From the NCBI RefSeq assembly GCF_017814945.1, contig NZ_JAGIPX010000015.1:101791-165790 (forward strand): 64,000 nt of DNA, written 5' to 3'. Positions 10,433 to 18,238 of the stretch are shown in pieces (positions within the stretch are counted from its first letter, which is position 1; each line of letters opens with the position of its first letter). Made by a program: the position numbers and the translations under genes. The DNA comes from Paraburkholderia sp. LEh10. GTDB lineage: Bacteria > Pseudomonadota > Gammaproteobacteria > Burkholderiales > Burkholderiaceae. A model generated the notes under the pieces. That model was not told where the DNA came from. It saw nothing but the letters and a program-made list of their open reading frames with translations, and did not search any database.

Positions 10433-11899
10433 ATGAACATCATCGAACCCAGCATCCGTAATCTCGCGACGGCCAAAGACGTGCTCCTCACGCCCTATGG
10501 CCTCGACGAAGCCGTGCTGACCCGCACGCTCGCTGAGATCTTCACGCATCGGGTCGACTACGCCGACCTTTATTTCCAGGCGACGCGCAGCGAAGCGTGG
10601 AGCCTCGAGGAAGGCATCGTCAAATCGGGCAGCTTCAGCATCGACCAGGGCGTCGGCGTGCGCGCCGTGTCGGGTGACCGCACGGCGTTCGCGTATTCGG
10701 ACGACCTGTCGCCCGAGGCGATCCGCCAGGCCGCGATCGCCACGCGCGCGATCGCCAAGGCGGGCGGCGGCAAGCAGAAGATCAAGGCGGCCTCGACGCT
10801 GACGGGCGTGTCCGGGCGCGATCTGTATCTGCCGTCCGATCCGCTGCACTCGCTCGACGCAACGGCCAAGGTCAAGCTGCTCGAACGCATCGAACAGATG
10901 GCGCGCAGCCGTGATCCCCGCATCACGCAGGTGATGGCGGGCCTCGCGGGCGAATATGACGTGGTGCTGGTCGCGCGCAGCGACGGTGCGCTCGCGGCCG
11001 ATATCCGCCCGCTCGTGCGCGTGTCGGTGACGGTGATCGCCGAACAGAACGGCCGCCGCGAAATCGGCAGCGGCGGCGGCGGCGGACGCTACGACTACGG
11101 CTATTTCACCGACGACATCCTGTCGAAATACGTCGACGACGCGGTGCACGCGGCGCTCGTCAATCTCGACGCGCGCCCGGCGCCCGCCGGCGCGATGACG
11201 GTCGTGCTCGGACCCGGCTGGCCAGGCGTGCTGCTGCACGAAGCGATCGGCCACGGGCTCGAAGGCGACTTCAATCGCAAGGGCTCGTCGGCGTTCGCGG
11301 GGCGCATCGGCGAACAGGTCGCGGCCAAGGGCGTGACGGTGGTCGACGACGGCACGCTGCCGAACCGCCGCGGCTCGCTGAACATCGACGACGAAGGCAA
11401 CCCGACCCAGTGCACGACGCTGATCGAAGACGGCATCCTGAAGGGCTACATCCAGGACACGCTGAACGCGCGCCTGATGAAAATGCCCGTGACGGGCAAC
11501 GCGCGGCGCGAATCGTACGCCGCGCTGCCGATGCCGCGCATGACCAACACGTACATGCTCAACGGCGACAAGGACCCGCAGGAAATCATCGCGTCCGTGA
11601 AGGACGGCCTGTATGCGGTGAACTTCGGCGGCGGCCAGGTCGACATCACGAATGGCAAGTTCGTGTTCTCGGCGTCCGAGGCTTACATGATCGAAAACGG
11701 CAAGATCACGTATCCCGTCAAGGGCGCGACGCTGATCGGCAGCGGCCCTGAGTCGCTCAAATACGTGAGCATGATCGGCAACGACATGTCGCTCGACACG
11801 GGCGTCGGCGTATGCGGCAAGGAAGGCCAGAGCGTGCCCGTCGGCGTCGGCCAGCCGACGCTGCGCATCGAGAAAATGACGGTCGGCGGCACGGTCTGA
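10433..11899 (+). CDS. tldD: Metalloprotease TldD
   Basis: A 488-residue TldD/PmbA family protein. With TldE, TldD forms a cytosolic zinc metallopeptidase known for trimming leader peptides of modified peptides and for CcdA degradation. The zinc motif HEAIGH is seen in LLHEAIGHGLEGD (genome about 11237-11270), and the C-terminus ends in VCGKEGQSVPVGVGQPTLRI. An in-frame GTG at 10376 would add 19 residues without family similarity, so the ATG at 10433 is preferred; E. coli TldD is 481 residues. No tldE/pmbA lies in this window. A weak terminator-like hairpin follows at 11943. Confidence 0.95.
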   Translation: MNIIEPSIRNLATAKDVLLTPYGLDEAVLTRTLAEIFTHRVDYADLYFQATRSEAWSLEEGIVKSGSFSIDQGVGVRAVSGDRTAFAYSDDLSPEAIRQAAIATRAIAKAGGGKQKIKAASTLTGVSGRDLYLPSDPLHSLDATAKVKLLERIEQMARSRDPRITQVMAGLAGEYDVVLVARSDGALAADIRPLVRVSVTVIAEQNGRREIGSGGGGGRYDYGYFTDDILSKYVDDAVHAALVNLDARPAPAGAMTVVLGPGWPGVLLHEAIGHGLEGDFNRKGSSAFAGRIGEQVAAKGVTVVDDGTLPNRRGSLNIDDEGNPTQCTTLIEDGILKGYIQDTLNARLMKMPVTGNARRESYAALPMPRMTNTYMLNGDKDPQEIIASVKDGLYAVNFGGGQVDITNGKFVFSASEAYMIENGKITYPVKGATLIGSGPESLKYVSMIGNDMSLDTGVGVCGKEGQSVPVGVGQPTLRIEKMTVGGTV

Positions 11900-11942
11900 T
11901 TTCGCGCCTCCCGCACGATTCGCGCGCCACTCGCCCCAATCG

Positions 11943-11962
11943 TGCGGATTTCCCGCATTTTT
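11943..11962 (+). terminator. Possible weak terminator after tldD
   Basis: A 5-bp stem TGCGG/CCGCA with a 5-base loop is followed directly by five T residues. It lies 43 bases after the tldD stop and just before the promoter proposed for the aroG leader. The short stem makes this tentative. Confidence 0.35.
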
Positions 11963-11974
11963 GAGGGCTGCGGC

Positions 11975-12004
11975 TTGCCAGCCGAGCAAGCCTCGGGTTA
12001 TAAA
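11975..12004 (+). promoter_or_regulatory. Putative sigma-70 promoter for the aroG leader transcript
   Basis: TTGCCA at 11975-11980 and TATAAA at 11999-12004 are separated by 18 bases, close to sigma-70 consensus. The predicted start near 12011 lies about 30 bases before the leader-peptide ATG at 12042. Placement between a possible tldD terminator and the leader peptide supports it. It is inferred from sequence only. Confidence 0.55.
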
Positions 12005-12041
12005 GCCAATTAACCTTTTTGACGAGCCATCCCTTTTCGCC

Positions 12042-12110
12042 ATGTCCGCCAAGTTTTATTTTTACTTTTTTTGGGCATCTCAGACCGCTGGCGGATCGAG
12101 AGGGGTGTGA
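12042..12110 (+). CDS. Aromatic-rich leader peptide of the aroG attenuator
   Basis: A 22-codon frame, ATG at 12042 to TGA at 12108, too short for normal gene calling. Residues 5-11 read FYFYFFW, seven consecutive aromatic codons (four Phe, two Tyr, one Trp), the end products of the pathway that aroG starts. It lies about 175 bases upstream of aroG and directly before a terminator hairpin. This is the arrangement of transcription attenuators such as pheL and trpL: the ribosome senses charged tRNA while crossing the aromatic codons. The Shine-Dalgarno is weak, which is the main reservation. The peptide itself is probably not functional. Confidence 0.8.
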   Translation: MSAKFYFYFFWASQTAGGSRGV

Positions 12111-12169
12111 ACGTACATAGGCACCTGAAATTCCCGAAAAAACCGCCAGCGAGTCTGGCGGTTTTTTTT
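12045..12169 (+). promoter_or_regulatory. Transcription attenuator (segments 1-4) controlling aroG
   Basis: Four segments can pair in the classical way. Segment 1 is TCCGCCA (12045-12051). Segment 2 is CGCTGGCGG (12086-12094). Segment 3 is CCGCCAGCG (12143-12151). Segment 4 is CTGGCGGTT (12155-12163). 1:2 pairs over 7 bp (12045-12051 with 12089-12095). 2:3 is a perfect 9-bp antiterminator. 3:4 is the terminator stem. Stalling at the aromatic codons (12054-12074) would leave segment 2 free to pair with 3 and allow read-through. A ribosome reaching the stop at 12108 would cover segment 2 and permit termination. The logic is inferred; the complementarity is directly visible. Confidence 0.8.
12141..12169 (+). 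terminator. Intrinsic terminator of the aroG attenuator
   Basis: A perfect 9-bp stem AACCGCCAG (12141-12149) / CTGGCGGTT (12155-12163) with a CGAGT loop, running into a tract of eight T residues. It lies 115 bases before the aroG start and after the aromatic leader peptide. In isolation it could be read as a tldD terminator, but the leader peptide and competing antiterminator favour an attenuator. Confidence 0.88.
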
Positions 12170-12284
12170 CGTCCCTACCGCTTTGACTTTGACCTTTTTA
12201 GCTAGTTGACCCGTTCGCTGCGGCGCCGTCATCAGGAACGCAGACCGCGCGAACCGCGCTACGAACCGAATCGAGGAGAAAACC

Positions 12285-13358
12285 ATGCCCCCGCACAATA
12301 CCGACGACGTCCGCATCCGCGAACTGAAAGAACTGACGCCGCCCGCCCATCTGATCCGCGAATTCCCGTGCGACGAGAAGGTGTCCGACCTGATCTTCAA
12401 CGCGCGTCAGTCGATGCACCGGATCCTGCACGGCATGGACGACCGTCTGATCGTCATCGTGGGGCCCTGCTCGATTCACGATCCGAAGGCCGCGATGGAA
12501 TACGCAGGCCGTCTGATCGAGCAGCGCAAGCGTTTTGCTGGCGAACTGGAAGTCGTGATGCGCGTGTATTTCGAAAAGCCGCGCACGACGGTGGGCTGGA
12601 AAGGCCTCATCAACGACCCGTACATGGACAACAGCTTCAAGATCAACGACGGCCTGCGCACCGCGCGCGAACTGCTGATGAAGATCAACGAGCTGGGCCT
12701 GCCCGCGGGCACCGAGTACCTCGACATGATCAGCCCGCAGTACATCGCCGACCTGATCTCGTGGGGCGCGATCGGTGCGCGCACCACGGAATCGCAGGTG
12801 CATCGCGAACTGGCGTCGGGGCTGTCGTGCCCCGTCGGCTTCAAGAACGGCACGGACGGCAACGTCAAAATCGCCGTCGATGCGATCAAGGCCGCGTCGC
12901 AGCCGCACCACTTCCTGTCGGTGACGAAGGGCGGGCATTCGGCGATCGTCTCGACGGCGGGCAATGAGGACTGCCACATCATTCTGCGCGGCGGCAAGAC
13001 GCCAAACTACGACTCCGACAGCGTGAACGCCGCCTGCACCGACATTGGCAAGGCCGGCCTCGCCGCGCGTCTGATGATCGACGCAAGCCACGCGAACAGC
13101 TCGAAGAAGCACGAGAACCAGATTCCCGTCTGCGCGGACATCGGCCGACAGATCGCGGCGGGCGACGAGCGGATCGTCGGCGTGATGGTCGAATCGCATC
13201 TCGTCGCGGGCCGCCAGGACCTGCAGGAGGGCTGCGCGCTGACGTACGGCCAGAGCATCACCGATGCGTGCATTGGCTGGGACGACAGCGTGGCCGTGCT
13301 CGAAGGTCTCGCGGACGCCGTCAAGCAGCGGCGCATCGCGCGCGGCAGCGGCAACTGA
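12285..13358 (+). CDS. aroG: 3-deoxy-7-phosphoheptulonate synthase (DAHP synthase, class I)
   Basis: Condenses phosphoenolpyruvate and erythrose 4-phosphate to DAHP, the first committed step of the shikimate pathway, in the cytosol. The 357 residues match the AroF/AroG/AroH class in length and motifs: VGPCSIHDPKAAMEYA near the N-terminus, KPRTTVGWKGL, the SPQY segment, GFKNGTDGN, a metal-binding region KGGHSAI and DASHANS near the C-terminus. The start has a strong Shine-Dalgarno, GAGGAG, upstream of the ATG at 12285. Regulation is probably by the attenuator at 12042-12169. Which aromatic amino acid inhibits the enzyme cannot be told here, so the symbol stands for the class. A strong terminator follows. 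Confidence 0.95.
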   Translation: MPPHNTDDVRIRELKELTPPAHLIREFPCDEKVSDLIFNARQSMHRILHGMDDRLIVIVGPCSIHDPKAAMEYAGRLIEQRKRFAGELEVVMRVYFEKPRTTVGWKGLINDPYMDNSFKINDGLRTARELLMKINELGLPAGTEYLDMISPQYIADLISWGAIGARTTESQVHRELASGLSCPVGFKNGTDGNVKIAVDAIKAASQPHHFLSVTKGGHSAIVSTAGNEDCHIILRGGKTPNYDSDSVNAACTDIGKAGLAARLMIDASHANSSKKHENQIPVCADIGRQIAAGDERIVGVMVESHLVAGRQDLQEGCALTYGQSITDACIGWDDSVAVLEGLADAVKQRRIARGSGN

Positions 13359-13381
13359 ACACCCCCGCTTTCCTCCACGTC

Positions 13382-13412
13382 ATGCCCGGCTCGCGCAGCC
13401 GGGCATTTTTTT
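13382..13412 (+). terminator. Intrinsic terminator after aroG
   Basis: A perfect 10-bp stem ATGCCCGGCT / AGCCGGGCAT with a 5-base loop (13392-13396), followed by seven T residues. It lies 23 bases after the aroG stop and isolates aroG from the toxin-antitoxin promoter. Confidence 0.88.
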
Positions 13413-13485
13413 GGCCATTTGGCCGAATCGAAATCCAGCCGCCCTTTCTGTAACGTCGAATCTCGTTCCGATGATCAAGAAGCGC

Positions 13486-13521
13486 TTGGAACATCGGAGA
13501 TTCTGGTATAAAATTTTATAC
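13486..13521 (+). promoter_or_regulatory. higBA promoter with palindromic operator
   Basis: TTGGAA (13486-13491) and TAAAAT (13509-13514) are spaced by 17 bases. The -10 lies inside a perfect 16-bp palindrome GTATAAAATTTTATAC (13506-13521). The toxin start codon follows at 13536 with GGAAGGG as Shine-Dalgarno. Type II antitoxins with an HTH domain usually bind such palindromes to repress their own operon; I infer that here. Confidence 0.65.
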
Positions 13522-13535
13522 ATGGAAGGGAGTTC

Positions 13536-13874
13536 ATGGAGCTGGAAAAAGAAATACGCTGGCTCGGCTCCAGCTACCACGATCTGCTTGCGTTTCCGGA
13601 CGAAGCGCGCCGCCAGGCCGGCTTCCAGCTTGCCAAGGTGCAGGCGGGCCTCGATCCGGACAACTGGAAGCCGTTCGATATCGTCGGCGCGGGCACGCGC
13701 GAAATTCGCATCGTTGAACAGGAAGGCGCGTTTCGCCTGATGTACGTCGCCAAGTTTGTCGAAGCTGTCTACGTACTGCACTGTTTTCAGAAGAAGACGC
13801 GGGCAACGGGCCAGCACGACAGGGAAATCGCCGAAGCGCGCTATCGCGCCATAGCCAATGTGAGGAAAGCATGA
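13536..13874 (+). CDS. HigB/RelE-like toxin (phage-derived Gp49-like, DUF891 type)
   Basis: A 112-residue protein resembling HigB-type mRNA interferases of the Gp49/DUF891 group: N-terminal WLGSSYHDLLAFPDEARRQAGFQL, central GAGTREIRI, then FRLMYVAKFVEAVYVLHCFQKKTRAT, the beta-sheet core and basic segment typical of the fold. Such toxins cut mRNA at the ribosome; activity here is inferred. It starts 15 bases after a palindromic operator and overlaps the antitoxin gene by 4 bases (ATGA). Toxin-first order is typical of higBA. AT-rich promoter DNA in a GC-rich genome hints at acquisition by transfer. Confidence 0.85.
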   Translation: MELEKEIRWLGSSYHDLLAFPDEARRQAGFQLAKVQAGLDPDNWKPFDIVGAGTREIRIVEQEGAFRLMYVAKFVEAVYVLHCFQKKTRATGQHDREIAEARYRAIANVRKA

Positions 13875-14209
13875 CCAAAACGATCGACACGACGATCCGT
13901 CACGTCACGAAACCGGGCGCGAATCTGTTTCTCGAGCTCGGCTTCCCTGCTGACGAGGCAAAACGGCTGCACGCCGCATCACAGAAGCAGATCAACGACA
14001 CGCGGCTGCTCAAGGAACAGTTGATGACCGAACTGTCCACGTGGATCGAACAACATCATCTGAAGCAGTCGGAGGCAGCGGAAATTCTGATGGTGTCGCG
14101 GCCGCGCGTGTCGGACGTCGTCAACAAGAAGACGGCCAAATTCACGATCGATACGCTCGTCGAAATGATGAGCCGCATCGGCAAGCCCGTCACGCTCGCG
14201 GTCGGCTGA
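13871..14209 (+). CDS. HigA-like XRE-family antitoxin
   Basis: A 112-residue protein whose start overlaps the toxin stop (ATGA), implying translational coupling. The C-terminal half has an XRE helix-turn-helix: LKQSEAAEILMVSRPRVSDVVNKK, followed by FTIDTLVEMMSRIGKPVTL, a tail common to HigA-like regulators paired with Gp49-type toxins. It should neutralise the upstream toxin and repress the operon through the palindrome at 13506-13521. It is convergent with the adenosyltransferase gene 44 bases downstream. No mobile element flanks the pair. Confidence 0.86.
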   Translation: MTKTIDTTIRHVTKPGANLFLELGFPADEAKRLHAASQKQINDTRLLKEQLMTELSTWIEQHHLKQSEAAEILMVSRPRVSDVVNKKTAKFTIDTLVEMMSRIGKPVTLAVG

Positions 14210-14252
14210 ATGGCCTCGCCTGCCGTCAGGCTAGACGTTACGCTACTCGTTG

Positions 14253-14810
14253 TTATCGGCCTGCGCCACGGTCGTGCCGCCACAGCACATCACTGCCGCC
14301 GTCCACGCGGTTCAATACGCGGGCCAGCACGAACAGCAGATCCGACAGACGGTTCACGTAGCGGCGCGGCGCAGCGTTGATCGTATCGACGGCGCCCAGC
14401 GCCACGATCGAGCGCTCCGCGCGCCGGCAGACCGTCCTGCACACATGCGCGAGCGAAGCGGCCCGTGTGCCCGCCGGCAAGATGAATTCCTTGAGCGGCG
14501 GCAACGTCGCGTTGTACTCGGCAAGCCAGCTATCGAGCTGGGCGAGATGCGTATCGGCGATCATCGAATGACCAGGGATGCAAAGCTCGCCGCCCAGGTC
14601 GAACAGATCGTGCTGGATCGCCGTCAGCGCCGCGCGAACTTCGTCGGGTAATGCTTCGCACAACAGCACGCCGATGTTCGAGTTCAACTCGTCGACATCG
14701 CCAATCGCGGCAATGCGTGCGTCGTCCTTGCGCACACGGCTGCCGTCGCCGAGGCCTGTGGTGCCGTCGTCGCCCGTGCGCGTCGCGATCTTGCTCAAGC
14801 GGTTGCCCAT
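14253..14810 (-). CDS. Cob(I)yrinic acid a,c-diamide / cob(I)alamin adenosyltransferase (PduO type)
   Basis: A 185-residue PduO/MMAB-type enzyme that transfers the adenosyl group of ATP to cob(I)alamin to make coenzyme B12. Motifs seen: the N-terminal ATP loop TRTGDDGTTGLGDG, the IGDVDELNSNIG helix, RAERSIVAL and the C-terminal YVNRLSDLLFVLAR. The start at 14810 is supported by AGGAAAC upstream; an in-frame ATG at 14858 adds 16 residues outside the family. No cobalamin riboswitch was recognised upstream, and no other B12 gene is nearby. It is divergent from the FAD oxidase gene. Confidence 0.92.
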   Translation of the reverse strand: MGNRLSKIATRTGDDGTTGLGDGSRVRKDDARIAAIGDVDELNSNIGVLLCEALPDEVRAALTAIQHDLFDLGGELCIPGHSMIADTHLAQLDSWLAEYNATLPPLKEFILPAGTRAASLAHVCRTVCRRAERSIVALGAVDTINAAPRRYVNRLSDLLFVLARVLNRVDGGSDVLWRHDRGAGR

Positions 14811-15032
14811 GATGTGCGTTTCCTCATATCGATTGGCGATGCATCCGTACGGATACATCGCAGCATGCCAGTCGGTTTCAGCTCATTATAAAGTTGCCCG
14901 CCCGGCCCTCGCGGCGGCCACGCGCGCTTTCCGGCCCGATCCGGCGCGATCTGCCGGCATCGCGCCGCGCCGGCGGTCGATCGGCGTAAAATGAATAACA
15001 ACCATCAGAACATTCGCCAACAGGAGACGCAG

Positions 15033-16448
15033 GTGAACCATCCCGTGCCGCCCACTTCCGTGCGCCGCCCCTTTCCTGCTGAACTTCTCGCCGCGCTCAA
15101 GTCGGCATTCGGCGAACGCGTATCCACGTCGGAGGCCGTACGCGCCCACCATGGCCGCGACGAATCGCCATTCGATCCGCAACTGCCCGATGCCGTTGTG
15201 TTTGCTCGCAACACCGAAGACGTGCAGACCATCGTCAAGCTGTGCGGTCAATATGACGTGCCCATCATTCCATATGGCAATGGTTCCTCGCTGGAAGGCC
15301 ATCTGCTTGCCGTCCAAGGCGGCGTGTCGATCGACCTGTCCGAAATGAACCGCGTGCTCGCGATCAACGCGGAAGATCTGACCGTTACCGTCGAGCCCGG
15401 CATCTCGCGCAAGCAGCTTAACGAAGCGCTGCGCGACACGGGTCTGTTCTTCCCGATCGATCCGGGCGCGGATGCGAGCATCGGCGGCATGTCGGCGACG
15501 CGCGCGTCTGGCACGAATGCCGTGCGCTACGGCACGATGCGCGAAAACGTGCTCGGCCTAAGCGTCGTCCTGGCCGATGGCCGCGTGATTCATACAGGCA
15601 CGCGCGCACGCAAGTCGTCGGCGGGATACGACCTTACGCGGCTTTTCGTCGGCTCGGAAGGCACGCTCGGCGTCATCACCGAAATCACCGTGCGCCTTTA
15701 TCCGCAGCCGGAAGCGGTGTCCGCGGCTATCTGCGCGTTCCCGTCGATGGGCGACGCGGTGCGCGCCGTGATCGAGACGATCCAGATCGGCGTCCCCGTT
15801 GCACGCGTCGAGTTCGTCGATTCGCTCGCGGTCCGCTCGATCAACCGTCATTCGAACCTGACGCTGCGCGAGGCGCCCACGCTGTTCTTCGAGTTTCATG
15901 GCACGCAGGCGAGCGTGAAGGAGCAGGCCGAACTCGTGCAGGACATCGCCGCGCAGAACAGCGGCGAAGGCTTCGAGTGGGCGACGCGTCCTGAAGACCG
16001 CAGCCGTCTATGGAATGCGCGTCACAGTGCCTATTTCGCGATGCTGCAACTGAAGCCTGGCAGCCGCGCCGTCACGACGGACGTGTGCGTTCCCATCTCG
16101 CGCCTTGCCGAATGCGTGGTGGAAACGGAAGAAGACTTGAAGAGCTCGCCGCTGCCGTGCCCCATCGTCGGTCATGTCGGCGACGGCAACTTCCACGTCG
16201 CGATGCTGATCGACCCGAACAAGCCGGAAGAGCTGGAGGAAGCCGAACGCCTCAATCATCGTATCGTGCAACGCGCGTTGCGCATGGACGGCACCTGCAC
16301 AGGCGAGCATGGCGTGGGGCTGCACAAGATGGGCTTCCTGCTCGAAGAACATGGTCCCGTCGCAGTCGACGTGATGCGTTCGATCAAGCACTCGCTCGAC
16401 CCACGCAACCTGATGAATCCAGGCAAGATTTTTACGTGGGCGGCATAG
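15033..16448 (+). CDS. FAD-binding oxidoreductase, D-lactate dehydrogenase (cytochrome)-like
   Basis: A 471-residue flavoprotein of the FAD_binding_4 / FAD-oxidase C family. The N-terminal PCMH FAD domain shows IIPYGNGSSLEGH and DPGADASIGGMSATRASGTNAVRYGTM. The C-terminal cap has VGHVGDGNFHVAML and GTCTGEHGVGLHKMGFL, the latter shared by D-lactate dehydrogenases and GlcD. D-lactate is the best guess for substrate, donating electrons to quinone or cytochrome c. I prefer the GTG at 15033, preceded by AGGAGA. The ATG at 14991 overlaps a TAAAAT hexamer at 14987-14992 that looks like a -10 box, which would put that ATG at or before the transcript start. It is followed 64 bases later by glcD. Confidence 0.88.
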   Translation: MNHPVPPTSVRRPFPAELLAALKSAFGERVSTSEAVRAHHGRDESPFDPQLPDAVVFARNTEDVQTIVKLCGQYDVPIIPYGNGSSLEGHLLAVQGGVSIDLSEMNRVLAINAEDLTVTVEPGISRKQLNEALRDTGLFFPIDPGADASIGGMSATRASGTNAVRYGTMRENVLGLSVVLADGRVIHTGTRARKSSAGYDLTRLFVGSEGTLGVITEITVRLYPQPEAVSAAICAFPSMGDAVRAVIETIQIGVPVARVEFVDSLAVRSINRHSNLTLREAPTLFFEFHGTQASVKEQAELVQDIAAQNSGEGFEWATRPEDRSRLWNARHSAYFAMLQLKPGSRAVTTDVCVPISRLAECVVETEEDLKSSPLPCPIVGHVGDGNFHVAMLIDPNKPEELEEAERLNHRIVQRALRMDGTCTGEHGVGLHKMGFLLEEHGPVAVDVMRSIKHSLDPRNLMNPGKIFTWAA

Positions 16449-16512
16449 CGTAACCATATGTCCGGCCGCGCGGCACAACGAGAAACGCGGCCGTCCAAGG
16501 AGGAGACCTTCC

Positions 16513-18018
16513 ATGAACGCACCCGGCGAGCTGTCCCCCGAGATGTCGCCCGAGATGCTCGCGCAGCGTCAGCGCGAAGTCGTTCAGGCGTTGATGGCCG
16601 TACTGCCAACGCATTGCCTTTTATATCGTCAGGAAGACACCGTCGCGTACGAGTGCGACGGTCTTGCCGCGTACCGGCGCTTGCCGCTGGCCGTCGCATT
16701 GCCCGAAACGGAATCGCAGGTGCAGCGCATCGTGCAGATCTGCCACCGGCTGAATGTGCCGATCGTGCCGCGTGGCGCGGGCACGAGCCTGTCGGGCGGC
16801 GCGATGCCGATCCGTCATGGCGTCGTGGTCTCGCTCGCGCGTTTTCGCAAGATCATCGAAGTCGATCCGTACGCACGCACGGCGACGGTGCAGCCCGGCG
16901 TGCGCAATCTTTCGATATCGGAAGCGGCCGCGCCTTACGGGCTTTACTATGCGCCCGATCCTTCGTCGCAGATTGCCTGCACGATCGGCGGCAATGTCGC
17001 CGAAAATTCCGGCGGCGTGCATTGTCTCAAGTACGGGCTGACGGTGCATAACGTGATGCGCGTCCGCGCGGTCACGATGGAAGGCGAAATCGTCGAGTTC
17101 GGTTCGCTGAGCCCGGACGCGCCCGGTCTCGACCTGCTCGCCGTTGTGATCGGCAGCGAAGGCATGTTCGCGATCGTCACGGAAGTGACGGTCAAGCTGA
17201 TTCCCAAGCCGCAGGCAGCGCAGGTCATCATGGCGAGCTTCGACGATGTCGTGAAAGGCGGCGATGCCGTCGCCGGCATCATTGCCGCGGGCATCATTCC
17301 GGCTGGCCTCGAAATGATGGACAAGCCCGCCACGCGCGCCGTCGAAGAATTCGTCAAGGCCGGCTACGACCTCGACGCCGCTGCTATCCTGCTGTGCGAA
17401 TCGGACGGCACGCCCGAGGAAGTCAGCGAAGAGATCGTGCGCATGACAGCCGTGCTGCGCGAGCACGGCGCGACACGCATCCAGATCTCCCGCACGGAAG
17501 CCGAGCGCCTGCGCTTCTGGTCGGGGCGCAAGAACGCGTTTCCCGCCGCGGGCCGCATCTCGCCCGATTACTACTGCATGGACGGCACGGTGCCGCGGCG
17601 CAGCATCGGTCCGCTGCTCGCGCGTATCGAAGAAATGGAGAAGAAGTACGGCCTGCGCTGTATCAACGTGTTCCACGCGGGCGACGGCAACATGCACCCG
17701 CTGATCCTCTTCAACGGCAACGACCTCGACGAATGGCACCGGGCGGAAGCATTCGGCTGCGACATTCTCGAAACGTGCGTGGAACTGGGCGGCACAGTGA
17801 CGGGCGAACACGGCGTGGGCATCGAGAAGATCAATTCGATGTGCGTGCAGTTTTCGCCGGAAGAGCGTGATGCGTTCCACGCCGTCAAGCGCGCCTTCGA
17901 TCCCGCTTGCTTACTCAATCCCGACAAAGGCATTCCAACGCGCGCCCGCTGCGCCGAGTACGGCAAGATGCACATTCGCGGCGGCCTGCTGCCTCATCCC
18001 GAGCTGCCGCGTTTTTAA
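16513..18018 (+). CDS. glcD: Glycolate oxidase subunit GlcD (FAD-linked)
   Basis: A 501-residue FAD-linked oxidase resembling the catalytic subunit of glycolate oxidase, which oxidises glycolate to glyoxylate at the membrane. The FAD domain has IVPRGAGTSLSGGAMP and CTIGGNVAENSGGVHCLKYG. The C-terminal domain has NVFHAGDGNMHPLI and GGTVTGEHGVGIEKI. A clear AGGAG lies just before the ATG at 16513. GlcD works with GlcE and GlcF, whose genes follow, although a 220-base gap with its own promoter-like sequence separates glcD from glcE. The preceding gene is a paralogue. Confidence 0.93.
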   Translation: MNAPGELSPEMSPEMLAQRQREVVQALMAVLPTHCLLYRQEDTVAYECDGLAAYRRLPLAVALPETESQVQRIVQICHRLNVPIVPRGAGTSLSGGAMPIRHGVVVSLARFRKIIEVDPYARTATVQPGVRNLSISEAAAPYGLYYAPDPSSQIACTIGGNVAENSGGVHCLKYGLTVHNVMRVRAVTMEGEIVEFGSLSPDAPGLDLLAVVIGSEGMFAIVTEVTVKLIPKPQAAQVIMASFDDVVKGGDAVAGIIAAGIIPAGLEMMDKPATRAVEEFVKAGYDLDAAAILLCESDGTPEEVSEEIVRMTAVLREHGATRIQISRTEAERLRFWSGRKNAFPAAGRISPDYYCMDGTVPRRSIGPLLARIEEMEKKYGLRCINVFHAGDGNMHPLILFNGNDLDEWHRAEAFGCDILETCVELGGTVTGEHGVGIEKINSMCVQFSPEERDAFHAVKRAFDPACLLNPDKGIPTRARCAEYGKMHIRGGLLPHPELPRF

Positions 18019-18182
18019 GCACCGCTTCGCGATGCCGGGCCAACCGGGTGATGTCCGGCATCGCTTGCAAGCCGGGCGGCCGCCGGCGCTTGTTGCCCGC
18101 TTCACTTGACGGACACGCATCACCGTTGCAGCGCGAAAACGCATAACCAGCCTCAATACCGTCGATACGGGTCGGAACCGGG

Positions 18183-18210
18183 TTGCCAGCGCGGCTTGCC
18201 TCGGTACAAT
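18183..18210 (+). promoter_or_regulatory. Putative promoter for glcE-glcF
   Basis: TTGCCA (18183-18188) and TACAAT (18205-18210) are separated by 16 bases, and the glcE start lies 29 bases downstream of the -10. An imperfect stem-loop, CGATGCCGG/CCGGCATCG (18030-18038 with 18055-18063), lies just after glcD and may end or attenuate the upstream transcript, but it lacks a T tract. Confidence 0.5.
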
Positions 18211-18238
18211 CGAAAGCACTACAACGAAGCAACGCACC

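Noticed and set aside
18030..18063. Intrinsic terminator after glcD
   Set aside because: A 9-bp inverted repeat is there, but the loop is long and no T tract follows, so I do not call it a terminator.
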